20,694 nucleotides of DNA, taken from positions 1 through 20,694 of the forward strand of contig JAAURV010000018.1 in NCBI GenBank assembly GCA_012032065.1, read 5' to 3'. Under the pieces are notes generated by a model. It was given only the letters and a program-made list of their open reading frames with translations, was not told the DNA's origin and did no database searches. The stretch comes from Hyphomicrobiales bacterium (GTDB taxonomy: Bacteria; Pseudomonadota; Alphaproteobacteria; Rhizobiales; Aestuariivirgaceae). This document shows, one piece after another, positions 6,572 to 13,928 of this stretch. The first letter of the stretch is position 1, and each line of letters starts with the position of its first letter. Position numbers and translations under genes: made by a program.

Positions 6572-7901
6572 AGAAAGAGTGGATACTTTCCGCGGCGCGC
6601 TTGCCGTCCTCGACGGCGGCGACGGTCAGGTCCTGGCCGCCTGCGGCGCAATCGCCGCCGGCCCAGACGCCCTTGAGGGAGGTGCGGTGGTCGGCATCGA
6701 TCTTGATGCGGCCGTGATCGAGTTCGATCAGGCCGCCCAGGGGCGTGGCGATGAAGGTCTGGCCGATGGCCTTGAAGATCATGTCGGCTTCGAGCTTGAA
6801 GGTTTCGCCAGTGCCCGTCAGCTTGCCCTTCTTTTCCTCGGTGTATTCGCATTCCAGGCCAGTGGCCGTGCCGTTTTTGGCGATCACTTTTTTCGGCATG
6901 ACCCAGTGCTTGATCTTGACGCCCCTGGTTTGCGCCAGTTCCCGCTCGTATGCGCTGGCCTTCATCTGGTGCTGGCCGCGGCGATAGAGGATCGTCACGT
7001 CTTCCGCGCCGAGGAGCTTCGATTGCACGGCGACATCGATGGCCGTCATGCCGCCGCCGATGACAACAATCCGGCGGCCGACTTTGAGTTTCGACAGATC
7101 GTTGGCCTGGCGGAGATCCGAAATGTAGTCCACGGCGTCATCAACGCCATCGGCGTCTTCGTGTTTTGCGCCGAGTGCGTTGACGCCTTGAAGGCCCATG
7201 CCGAGGAATACGGCGTCGTAGTCATTGCGGAGTTGATCGAGAGTTAGATTTTTGCTGAGGGGTTTGCCGTTCTTGATCGTAATGCCGCCGATCGAGATGA
7301 TGTAGTCCACTTCCTTCTGCGCGAAGCCATTCACCGTCTTGTAGCTTGCGATGCCGAATTCGTTGAGTCCGCCGGGCTTCTTCTTCGCTTCGAAGATCGT
7401 GACATCGTGACCGTGAAAGCTAAGGCGATGGGCACAAGCGAGGCCCGCTGGCCCGGCGCCGACGACGGCAATGCGTTTCCCTGTGGAGGCGGCGCGGATG
7501 TAGGGCTGTTTTCCGGTGGCCATCAGCGTGTCGGTGGCGTAGCGCTGGAGCTGGCCGATCTTGACCGGTTGGCCTTCGGCGGCCTCGCGCACGCAAGCTT
7601 CTTCGCAGAGCGTTTCGGTGGGACAGACGCGCGCGCACATGCCGCCCAGGATGTTCTCGTCGTAAATGGTTTTGGCGGCGCCCTTGGGGTTCCCGGCATT
7701 GATCTCGCGGATGAACATCGGAATGTCGATGCCGGTGGGACAGGCCCGCTGGCAGGGCGCATCGTAGCAGAAATAGCAGCGGTCGCTTTCGACCAGCGCT
7801 TCGTGTTGATCAAGCGGGGGATGCAGATCGGCGAAGTTCGCCGCGTAGTCCTTGGCGCTCAGGCGTTTCGCCCGGATATCGGGCCCTGCCACTTTCGCCA
7901 T
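6555..7901 (-). CDS. preT: Dihydropyrimidine dehydrogenase subunit PreT
   Basis: PreT is the NAD(P)H- and FAD-binding partner that passes electrons to PreA. In its 448 residues are two N-terminal Fe-S cysteine sets (C42, C45, C50, C54 and C89, C93, C99, C103), an FAD dinucleotide fold (GAGPAG at 148-153), an NAD(P) fold (GGGMTA at 282-287) and a C-terminal FAD motif (GVWAGGDCAAGG). The layout matches the N-terminal half of mammalian dihydropyrimidine dehydrogenase. Glutamate synthase small subunit is similar, but the adjacent PreA decides the call. AAGGAGG lies 8 bases before the ATG at 7901. A RutR-like operator at 7953-7968 suggests control by pyrimidines. The C-terminus falls in a heptamer repeat. 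Confidence 0.93.
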   Translation of the reverse strand: MAKVAGPDIRAKRLSAKDYAANFADLHPPLDQHEALVESDRCYFCYDAPCQRACPTGIDIPMFIREINAGNPKGAAKTIYDENILGGMCARVCPTETLCEEACVREAAEGQPVKIGQLQRYATDTLMATGKQPYIRAASTGKRIAVVGAGPAGLACAHRLSFHGHDVTIFEAKKKPGGLNEFGIASYKTVNGFAQKEVDYIISIGGITIKNGKPLSKNLTLDQLRNDYDAVFLGMGLQGVNALGAKHEDADGVDDAVDYISDLRQANDLSKLKVGRRIVVIGGGMTAIDVAVQSKLLGAEDVTILYRRGQHQMKASAYERELAQTRGVKIKHWVMPKKVIAKNGTATGLECEYTEEKKGKLTGTGETFKLEADMIFKAIGQTFIATPLGGLIELDHGRIKIDADHRTSLKGVWAGGDCAAGGQDLTVAAVEDGKRAAESIHSFLTPDT

Positions 7902-7952
7902 CGCCGCTTCCTCCTTGCAGCTGTTTTCGGATTTGGGCGAGGATGGCAGAAT

Positions 7953-7968
7953 TTGTTCAAATGGTCAA
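7953..7968 (-). promoter_or_regulatory. RutR-like operator upstream of preT
   Basis: The minus strand reads TTGACCATTTGAACAA. The E. coli RutR consensus is TTGACCA-NN-TGGTCAA; the left half is exact and the right half matches five of seven bases. It ends 51 bases upstream of the preT start. RutR is a TetR-family repressor that senses uracil/thymine, so its site before a pyrimidine-degradation operon makes sense. No rutR gene is in the window. Confidence 0.55.
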
Positions 7969-8014
7969 ATTTTGAAACGTGGCGGCTGACACTTGCCAAT
8001 GGTAGTGCTTCCTC

Positions 8015-8683
8015 ATGCCGCCCCGCTTCGAGCCGCGCATCGACATCCTGCCAGAGCCGCAGAGGCGCCTTTGGCCGGAGCTTCGCGCCGTGCCTGATGA
8101 GTTTGTGCTCTATGGCGGGACAGCGCTCGCGCTGCATCTGGGCCACAGGGAATCCATCTATTTCGATTTCTTCGGCGACAACGAGTTCGACGGACAGCAG
8201 CTCATCGGCAGAATCGGATTTCTCTCAGGCGCTGTGGTCCTTCAGAGCCAACCTTCCACGCTAACGTGTCTCGTTTACCGCAATGGGCCTGTCAGACTCT
8301 CGTTCTTCGGCGTTCCTCGCCTCAAGCGGCTCGCAGCATCGCGCGCGGCGCCGGACAATGATTTGCGGATTGCGGGCCTACCCGATCTCGCGGGCACAAA
8401 GTTGTCGGACATTCAAATGAGAGGCGAGAGCAAGGACTATCTTGATGTGGACGCTATCTTGCGCCTGACGAGAGTGGGGCTCGGCGGCGCTATTATCTGT
8501 GCGCAAGCGATCTATGGCGCGGCGTTCAGCCCGCAGAATGCTCTCAAGGCATTGAGTTACTTTGGCGATGGAGACGTACAGGCTTTGCCGGAGATTGTTA
8601 GGAACCGGCTGTTGCTTGCTGTAAAATCCGTCGAGCTTGACCGGCTTCCGTCACTCGCCGAAATTCTGGCACAGCATGATTGA
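8015..8683 (+). CDS. AbiEii/AbiGii-type nucleotidyltransferase, altered active site
   Basis: A 222-residue member of the AbiEii/AbiGii (DUF1814) nucleotidyltransferase family. FVLYGGTALALHLGHRES (31-47) is the family's first motif, and K129, R136 and the KDYLD segment (140-144) match its later conserved part. In relatives the catalytic motif reads S-x-D-x-D-F-F; here it is S-I-Y-F-D-F-F, so the first Asp is Tyr49 and only Asp51 remains. AbiEii enzymes are toxins that transfer nucleotides to tRNA. Loss of one metal ligand could make this copy inactive or change its activity. No AbiEi antitoxin lies upstream; instead a small gene overlaps its 3' end by 8 bases. It is divergent from preT. Confidence 0.82.
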   Translation: MPPRFEPRIDILPEPQRRLWPELRAVPDEFVLYGGTALALHLGHRESIYFDFFGDNEFDGQQLIGRIGFLSGAVVLQSQPSTLTCLVYRNGPVRLSFFGVPRLKRLAASRAAPDNDLRIAGLPDLAGTKLSDIQMRGESKDYLDVDAILRLTRVGLGGAIICAQAIYGAAFSPQNALKALSYFGDGDVQALPEIVRNRLLLAVKSVELDRLPSLAEILAQHD

Positions 8684-8969
8684 TTCAATTCCCTTCAATT
8701 CCGAAACCGAAGCCCTCGCGAGGCGGATGATCTGGTTCGAGCCGCCCTCGAAGGCTCTCTCCGATCCGGTGCGGTTTGCGGCTTATGCCTTCGCCTATGC
8801 GACGTTCGAGGACATGGAGGTGCTGCGGCGGTATCTGTCGGACGCTGATTTGCGGGAGGCTTTGAAGAATGCGCCGCCGGGGATCATCGATGCGCGGTCA
8901 TGGTCCTATTGGCATTTGCGGCTCGATGTCGAGCCGGTGCCGGCGCTGCCTGTGAGAAAGTTCGGTTGA
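8676..8969 (+). CDS. Small partner of the AbiEii-like gene
   Basis: A 97-residue protein of unknown function. It starts with ATG at 8676, overlapping the nucleotidyltransferase stop by 8 bases, so translation is coupled; the longer frame from 8637 is not needed. Features are a helical first half (ETEALARRMIWFEPPSKALSDPVRFAAYAFAYATFEDMEVLRRYLS) split by a PP turn, then the motif APPGIIDARSWSYWHLRL and a PxPxxPxRKF end. From memory, similar small proteins accompany short AbiEii-like genes in proteobacteria, so an antitoxin or accessory role is a reasonable guess. It has no helix-turn-helix like AbiEi. No signal peptide or membrane segment. Confidence 0.72.
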   Translation: MIDSIPFNSETEALARRMIWFEPPSKALSDPVRFAAYAFAYATFEDMEVLRRYLSDADLREALKNAPPGIIDARSWSYWHLRLDVEPVPALPVRKFG

Positions 8970-9024
8970 CGATGCTACTCGCCGGGCTTGACCGCGTGGG
9001 GCTTGGCCTCTTACGTCGGAACTC

Positions 9025-9906
9025 ATGAGATTCGAACCTGTTCTCGAGACGCGATTTCAGCTGGGGGAGGGGCCGCATTGGGATGGGGCCTCTGGGCGGC
9101 TGACGTTTGCCGATATCGTGGCGGGGATGGTGCATGAGTTTACGCCGGCGACGGGCGCCTTGCGGTCGTGGGCGATGAAGGAGCAGGTGTCCGCGATCAT
9201 TCCGCGGGCCAAAGGCGGGTACATCGTGGCGCACAAGTCCGGGCTTTCGTTTCTCGATCCCCAAACTGGCGTCTTCGAGACGTGGAAGGAGATCGATCCC
9301 AATCCGGTCAACCGGTCCAACGAAACGCGGACCGATCCTTCCGGGCGGCTGTGGCTCGGCACCATGCAGAACAATATCGGGCCCAATGGCGAAGATCTGC
9401 CGATTGACAGGAGTTCCGGCACGCTCAACCGCATCGAGGCGGATGGGCGGAGCGCCTGCGTGCTGGAGCGGATCGGCGTTTCCAATACGCTGTGCTGGGA
9501 TGTGGCCCGCGCGCGGATGTATTTCGCGGACACGATGAAGAACACGATCTGGGCCTTCGACTGGGATGCGGCGACGGGCGAGATCGTCAATCGGCGGGTT
9601 CATTTTGGGCCGCATGAGCGGGGTTATGCGGACGGCTCGGCCATCGATGCGGAAGGCTTCTTGTGGAATGCGCGCTGGAGCGGCTCCTGCATCATCCGCA
9701 TCACGCCGCGGGGCAAGGTGGACGAGATCATCGAAACACCTACGATCAATACGACGTCCTGTGTTTTTGGCGGGGCGGAGTTGAAGACGCTGTACGTGAC
9801 TTCGGCACGGCAGGGTTTGAGCGGCCATGCGCGCAAGATCGAGGGCGCGCTGCTTGTGGCGGATGCGCCGGTTGCGGGGCAGGCCTGCACGCCTTTCAAC
9901 GGCTGA
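9025..9906 (+). CDS. SMP-30/gluconolactonase family sugar lactonase
   Basis: A 293-residue six-bladed beta-propeller lactonase, which opens a sugar lactone to the aldonate using one divalent metal. The family marks are present in order: GEGPHWD with the metal Glu (residue 15), NRSNETRTDPSGRLWLGTM, GVSNTLCWD with the metal Asn, and YADGSAIDAEGFLWNA with the catalytic Asp, ending with LYVTSAR. It is the first gene of an operon with an XylD-like dehydratase and an aldose epimerase, so it is likely a pentonolactonase of the XylC type. The start at 9025 places the first conserved strand normally; the ribosome-binding site (CGGA) is weak. The exact sugar cannot be read from the sequence. Confidence 0.9.
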   Translation: MRFEPVLETRFQLGEGPHWDGASGRLTFADIVAGMVHEFTPATGALRSWAMKEQVSAIIPRAKGGYIVAHKSGLSFLDPQTGVFETWKEIDPNPVNRSNETRTDPSGRLWLGTMQNNIGPNGEDLPIDRSSGTLNRIEADGRSACVLERIGVSNTLCWDVARARMYFADTMKNTIWAFDWDAATGEIVNRRVHFGPHERGYADGSAIDAEGFLWNARWSGSCIIRITPRGKVDEIIETPTINTTSCVFGGAELKTLYVTSARQGLSGHARKIEGALLVADAPVAGQACTPFNG

Positions 9907-9957
9907 TTGCCGCACGCGCGGCTGCGCGCTATTGTCATACAAAAGCGAGGGCAGGCC

Positions 9958-11757
9958 ATGGCAGACAATAAGAAACCGCTCAAATTCCGCTCCCAGAACT
10001 GGTTCGACAATCCGGGCAATGCCGACATGACGGCGCTCTATCTCGAGCGCTATCTGAACTACGGCTTCACGCGCAAAGAGCTGCAGGGCGGGAAGCCGAT
10101 CATCGGTATCGCGCAGACGGGGTCCGATCTTTCACCTTGCAATCGCGTGCATGTAGAACTGGCCAAGCGCGTGCGCGACGGGATCATCGCGGCGGGCGGC
10201 GTACCGATGGAGTTTCCGATCCATCCGATTCAGGAAACTGGAAAGCGGCCCACAGCTTCTCTCGACCGGAACCTTGCTTACCTCTCGCTTGTCGAAGTGC
10301 TCTACGGCTATCCGATCGACGGCGTGGTGCTGACGGTTGGCTGCGACAAGACCACGCCCGCGTGTTTGATGGCGGCGGCGACAGTGGATATTCCCGCGAT
10401 TGCGCTGTCATCGGGACCGATGCTCAATGGCGATTACAAGGGGCAGCGCACCGGCTCCGGCACCATCGTGTGGCTGGCGCGCGAGAAGCTGGCGACGGGC
10501 GAACTCGACTATGAAGGCTTCGTCGACCTCGTCGCGTCATCCGCGCCATCGACGGGTTTCTGCAACACCATGGGCACGGCCAACACAATGAACTCCCTGG
10601 CAGAGGCGCTGGGCATGTCGCTGCCGTTCAACGCGGCGATCCCCGCCCCTTATCGCGAGCGTGGGCAGATGGCTTTCGAAACGGGCAAACGCATCGTCGA
10701 GATGGTGCATGAGGATTTGACGCCCTCGAAGATCATGACGCGGAAGGCATTCGAAAATGCGATTGCGGTCAACACCGCGATTGGGGGCTCCACCAACGCG
10801 CCCAATCATCTGAACGCCATCGCGCGGCACCTGGGCGTCGAACTCGATGTCAAGGATTGGGAGAAGGTGGGATATGACCTGCCGCTGCTCGTGAACCTGC
10901 AGCCGGCGGGCGAATATCTGGGTGAGGACTATCACCGCGCGGGCGGCGTTCCCGCCGTGGTGGCGGAGCTGATCGAGGCGGGGCGCTTTCACGAAGACTG
11001 CATCACGGCCAATGGCAAAACCATCGGGGAGAATTGCAAAGGCAAGTTCTCATGGAACCGCAAGGTGATCAAATCCTTCGGCGAGCCGATCAAGAGCCAC
11101 GCGGGCTTCAAGATGCTGTCGGGCAATCTGTTCGACTCGGCGATCATGAAGACGAGTGTCATCTCGGAGGAATTCCGCCAGCGCTATCTCTCCGATCCCA
11201 AGAGCCCCAATGCCTTCGAGGCCAAGGCCATCGTGTTCGACGGGCCCGAGGACTATCACGCGAAGATCGACGATCCGAAGCTGGGGATCGACGAGAACAC
11301 GGTGCTGTTCATCCGCGGCGTGGGGCCGCTCGGCTATCCGGGCGCCGCGGAAGTGGTGAACATGCGGGCTCCGAACTATCTGCTCGAGAAAAACGTGCGC
11401 TCGCTTCCCTGCGTGGGCGACGGGCGGCAATCGGGAACCTCGGGCTCGCCTTCGATCCTGAACGCGTCGCCGGAAGCGGCGGCGGGAGGAGGTTTGGCTT
11501 TGCTCAAGAATGGCGACAAGGTACGGATCGATCTCAACACGGGTACCTGCGACATGCTGGTGTCCGCCGGCGAGTTGAATAAACGCCGTGCGGATTTGGA
11601 GAAGAACGGCGGCTACAAGGCGCCGGAGTCACAGACGCCCTGGCAGGAAATCTTCCGCAAGGAAGTGGACCAGCTTTCGCATGGGATGGTGATGAAGGGC
11701 GCGGTAAAATTCCAGCGGATCGCCAAGGTGAAGGGGATACCGAGAGATAATCACTAG
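9958..11757 (+). CDS. xylD: Pentonate dehydratase, XylD-like (IlvD/Edd family)
   Basis: This 599-residue enzyme removes water from an aldonate, most likely D-xylonate (or L-arabinonate), to give the 2-keto-3-deoxy acid. It belongs to the pentonate branch of the IlvD/Edd family: RFRS-type start with NWFDNPGNADMTALYLER, and three Fe-S cysteines at 61 (SPCNR), 129 (GCDKT) and 202 (FCNTMGTA), as in L-arabinonate dehydratase. CVGDGRQSGTSGSPSILN near the end is also typical, and its Ser region supplies the catalytic base. It closely resembles Caulobacter XylD as I remember it. The ATG at 9958 with GAGGGCAGG upstream is preferred over the frame's earlier start at 9907. It overlaps galM by one base. 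Confidence 0.88.
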   Translation: MADNKKPLKFRSQNWFDNPGNADMTALYLERYLNYGFTRKELQGGKPIIGIAQTGSDLSPCNRVHVELAKRVRDGIIAAGGVPMEFPIHPIQETGKRPTASLDRNLAYLSLVEVLYGYPIDGVVLTVGCDKTTPACLMAAATVDIPAIALSSGPMLNGDYKGQRTGSGTIVWLAREKLATGELDYEGFVDLVASSAPSTGFCNTMGTANTMNSLAEALGMSLPFNAAIPAPYRERGQMAFETGKRIVEMVHEDLTPSKIMTRKAFENAIAVNTAIGGSTNAPNHLNAIARHLGVELDVKDWEKVGYDLPLLVNLQPAGEYLGEDYHRAGGVPAVVAELIEAGRFHEDCITANGKTIGENCKGKFSWNRKVIKSFGEPIKSHAGFKMLSGNLFDSAIMKTSVISEEFRQRYLSDPKSPNAFEAKAIVFDGPEDYHAKIDDPKLGIDENTVLFIRGVGPLGYPGAAEVVNMRAPNYLLEKNVRSLPCVGDGRQSGTSGSPSILNASPEAAAGGGLALLKNGDKVRIDLNTGTCDMLVSAGELNKRRADLEKNGGYKAPESQTPWQEIFRKEVDQLSHGMVMKGAVKFQRIAKVKGIPRDNH

Positions 11758-12674
11758 TGCTCGAACTTCTCAGTCCATCGCTGACCGTCCGGTTTTCAAC
11801 TCTGGGAGCAAGGCCGGTGGCCGTGCTGTTCGATGGCATTGACGCGGTGCGGTGTGGCGGAACGGACGCGGATATCATGGCCGGCGATTGGACGGCGGGG
11901 GCGGTGTGCGGGCGGTTTGCGGGCCGGATCACGAAGGCGCGGTTCGCGCTTGATGGCGTGGAGCACAAGCTCGTTCCCAATTTTGGCGAGCATCAGCTGC
12001 ACGGAGGGCCGGATAATTTTGGCGTCCGGCACTGGAAGGCGGAACGGCAGGGAGACACTATCCGCTTTTCGATTTCTTCGCCTGACGGCGATCAGGGGTT
12101 TCCGGGCGCCGTCGATGCCACGGCGAAATATGCGTTGCGCGGCAACGTTCTGTCGCTCGATATCGAGGCGCGGACAACGAAACCCACGGTCATCAACATG
12201 ACCAGCCACGCCTACTGGAACTTGTCGGATAACGGCAACGCTTTCGATCACGAGATGCAGATCGATGGCGATGCGTATCTGCCGCTGAGCGAGGAACTGT
12301 TGCCATCGGGCGAAATCCGCAAGGTTGAGGGTACGCGCTGGGATTTCCGCAAACTCCGCAAGGTCGCCGAGCCTTACGACAATTGCTGGGCGCTGGACGG
12401 CAAGCGCGGAGAGATGAAGCGCGGGCTCGTTCTTTGCGATCCGGCATCCGGCCGGCGCATGGAAGTGTGGACCACCGAATGCGGCATGCAGATGTACACG
12501 GCATTGCACTGGAACGAGACGATGCCGGGGAAGGGCGGCCCCTTGCGGCAGTATCAGGCGATTGCGATTGAACCGCAGAACTTCCCCGACGCGCCGACGC
12601 ATGCGAACTTCCCGAGCGCGGTGCTCAGGCAGGGAGAAGCCTACCGGAACCGGATCGAGTGGCGGTTTAGCTGA
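11757..12674 (+). CDS. galM: Aldose 1-epimerase (mutarotase)
   Basis: This 305-residue enzyme interconverts alpha and beta anomers of aldoses. It shows the family's catalytic residues: His82 in HQLHGGP, His151 in TSHAYWNL, and the C-terminal Glu272 in AIEPQNFPDA. It starts with GTG that shares one base with the dehydratase stop (TAGTG), so it is translated by coupling. In this operon it probably supplies the beta anomer that a pentose dehydrogenase uses, feeding the lactonase and dehydratase. No pentose dehydrogenase, XylX or XylA gene is in the window, so the pathway must be completed elsewhere. The higBA module follows after about 140 bases. Confidence 0.93.
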   Translation: MLELLSPSLTVRFSTLGARPVAVLFDGIDAVRCGGTDADIMAGDWTAGAVCGRFAGRITKARFALDGVEHKLVPNFGEHQLHGGPDNFGVRHWKAERQGDTIRFSISSPDGDQGFPGAVDATAKYALRGNVLSLDIEARTTKPTVINMTSHAYWNLSDNGNAFDHEMQIDGDAYLPLSEELLPSGEIRKVEGTRWDFRKLRKVAEPYDNCWALDGKRGEMKRGLVLCDPASGRRMEVWTTECGMQMYTALHWNETMPGKGGPLRQYQAIAIEPQNFPDAPTHANFPSAVLRQGEAYRNRIEWRFS

Positions 12675-12772
12675 GCCGGCGGGCCGCGAAGGAGGGATTG
12701 CCTCAACGAACCTCGCGCGGCAAACGCTCTTTCTCGGAAGCATTCGAGTGTTTCGGACACGCAGTCCCAATC

Positions 12773-12808
12773 TATAACGTATTGCGTTATATAACGAGGC
12801 GTGTTATA
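12773..12808. promoter_or_regulatory. Doubled operator of higBA
   Basis: Two dyads overlap by two bases: TATAACG-tattg-CGTTATA (12773-12791, perfect) and TATAACG-aggcg-TGTTATA (12790-12808, one mismatch). The second ends 7 bases before the HigB start codon, and the shift between them is 17 bases. Such paired sites fit autorepression by the HigA antitoxin dimer. The TATAAC strings can also serve as -10 elements, so binding would block RNA polymerase. The geometry is visible; the regulator is inferred. Confidence 0.7.
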
Positions 12809-12815
12809 AGCTGCC

Positions 12816-13097
12816 ATGATCCGGAGCTTCGCCGGCAAGGAGACGGAACGGGTTTGGAACGAAGAGCGGTCCCGCAAGCTGCCGCCTGACATCCAGGAAA
12901 CGGCGTTGCGTAAGCTGCAAATGCTCGATGCGGCGAACAAGATCGAAGACTTGCGCAACCCGACTGGCAACCGGTTGGAGCGGTTGAAGGGCGATCGCAA
13001 GGGCCAATGGGCGATCCGCATCAACGCCCAATGGCGCATTTGTTTTGTATGGAGCGATGGTCATGCCGAAGATGTCGAAATCTGCGACTACCACTGA
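12816..13097 (+). CDS. higB: HigB family toxin
   Basis: A 93-residue RelE-fold toxin of the HigB (plasmid-killer) type, which cleaves mRNA at the ribosome. Family marks are the start MIRSFAGKETERVW, LPPDIQETALRKLQML, the LRNPTGNRLERLKGDRKGQWAIRINAQWRICF core with its basic residues, and VEICDYH at the end, with His as the last residue. It precedes its antitoxin, the reverse of most toxin-antitoxin pairs but normal for hig. It has no clear ribosome-binding site, as expected for a low-level toxin. The doubled operator lies just upstream. The coding region overlaps higA by 35 bases. Confidence 0.93.
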   Translation: MIRSFAGKETERVWNEERSRKLPPDIQETALRKLQMLDAANKIEDLRNPTGNRLERLKGDRKGQWAIRINAQWRICFVWSDGHAEDVEICDYH

Positions 13098-13389
13098 GCC
13101 AGGCCGCTTGCATGTGGCCACGGTCGGAGAGATTCTGCTGGAGGAATTTCTGAAACCTCTGGACCTTTCGCAGAACGCCTTGGCCCGCGCCATCGGCGTT
13201 CCGCCGCGCCGGATCAACGAAATCGTGCTCGGCAAGCGCGCTGTCACGGCGGACACGGACCTGCGTCTCGCCCGTTATTTCCGCATGAGCGAAGGCTTCT
13301 TCCTGCGCCTGCAGATCGACTACGATCTCCGCATGCATAAACGCGCGCTGGGCGACAGGCTGAAGGCGATCATGCCTAGGGCGGCGTGA
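13063..13389 (+). CDS. higA: HigA family antitoxin
   Basis: A 108-residue XRE-type antitoxin. After a flexible lead comes VGEILLEEFLKPLDLSQNALARAIGVPPRRINEIVLGKRAV, the typical HigA helix-turn-helix, then ADTDLRLARYFRMSEGFFLRLQIDYDL. The ATG at 13063 is chosen because GGAG lies at good spacing inside higB; ATGs at 13057 and 13072 are possible. HigA neutralises HigB and represses the operon, probably at the paired dyads 12773-12808. Palindromic sequences follow the stop codon. Confidence 0.92.
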   Translation: MPKMSKSATTTEPGRLHVATVGEILLEEFLKPLDLSQNALARAIGVPPRRINEIVLGKRAVTADTDLRLARYFRMSEGFFLRLQIDYDLRMHKRALGDRLKAIMPRAA

Positions 13390-13394
13390 GGCTA

Positions 13395-13441
13395 GCGCAT
13401 AACGCGCTCAAGTGGAATCACTTGAGCGTTCAGTAATGCGC
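13395..13441. repeat. Hairpin after higA
   Basis: CGCTCAAGTG (13405-13414) and CACTTGAGCG (13419-13428) form a perfect 10-bp stem with loop GAAT; outer GCGCAT (13395-13400) and ATGCGC (13436-13441) are also complementary. There is no T-run. It may end higBA transcription or be a dispersed alphaproteobacterial repeat. Confidence 0.65.
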
Positions 13442-13451
13442 CAGATTCAAA

Positions 13452-13498
13452 TTGCTAGAGCAACTTACCGGCGGTCGAATGACCGCCGGTTGCTCTAG
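13452..13498. repeat. Long bulged hairpin with a competing fold
   Basis: CTAGAGCAA (13455-13463) pairs with TTGCTCTAG (13490-13498), and CCGGCGGTC (13468-13476) pairs with GACCGCCGG (13481-13489), giving 18 perfect pairs with a CTTA bulge and a GAAT loop. TTGCT and AGCAA at 13452-13463 can pair instead, so two folds compete. The GAAT loop is shared with the hairpin just upstream. It sits between converging higA and the orphan gene at 13547. Confidence 0.7.
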
Positions 13499-13546
13499 TG
13501 AGGTTTACTGCAATCGCAACGAGTGGCGGTTTACGAAGTGATGCAA

Positions 13547-13921
13547 TCACTCGTCCAACAGTTCTCGCGCGAATAGTTGGGCGGATCGGCGAACTGGAGA
13601 ATTCTCAGGCAGCGAGAGAATCCCCCGAATCCACGCGACCAGTTCAGGAAGCGTTTGGTTGATCATCTTCATCCTCGCCGTATATGCATTCTCAGATGCG
13701 ACAGCTCCCATCACGATATACAGCCTCTCATAGGGAACATTGGGATTCGGTGGCCAGAAGTCGACCACGAAACCATGTCGGACGTTTGAAGTGTATCTGG
13801 CCTGGAATTCAATTTTGATGCCTGCTTCGAGAAGTGCTTGCTGAAGCTTGCTGAATTTCAACGGACTGCTGAGGCCCTTGGGCAGTTTGTCATGTTCTAT
13901 GTGAAATCTGAGTTCTGGCAT
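13547..13921 (-). CDS. Orphan protein downstream of priA
   Basis: A 124-residue protein that I do not recognise. It starts at ATG 13921, only 7 bases after the priA stop, with AGG close to the start as a weak ribosome-binding site. It has no signal peptide or long hydrophobic segment. Aromatic and beta-prone stretches (GIKIEFQARY, HGFVVDFWPPN, ERLYIVMGAV) precede a helical end (INQTLPELVAWIRGIL). The DNA is visibly less GC-rich than priA, which suggests recent arrival. Although it could be cotranscribed with priA, a role in replication restart is not implied. It is near the higBA module, and both may belong to one accessory patch. Confidence 0.6.
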   Translation of the reverse strand: MPELRFHIEHDKLPKGLSSPLKFSKLQQALLEAGIKIEFQARYTSNVRHGFVVDFWPPNPNVPYERLYIVMGAVASENAYTARMKMINQTLPELVAWIRGILSLPENSPVRRSAQLFARELLDE

Positions 13922-13928
13922 TGCCTGT

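Noticed and set aside
6555..7901. Glutamate synthase small subunit (GltD)
   Set aside because: It shares folds with PreT, but the adjacent PreA and the absence of gltB favour PreT.
8884..9942. 352-residue minus-strand frame opposite the lactonase
   Set aside because: It is antisense to a clear SMP-30 protein and has an Arg/Pro-rich composition typical of shadow frames in GC-rich DNA.
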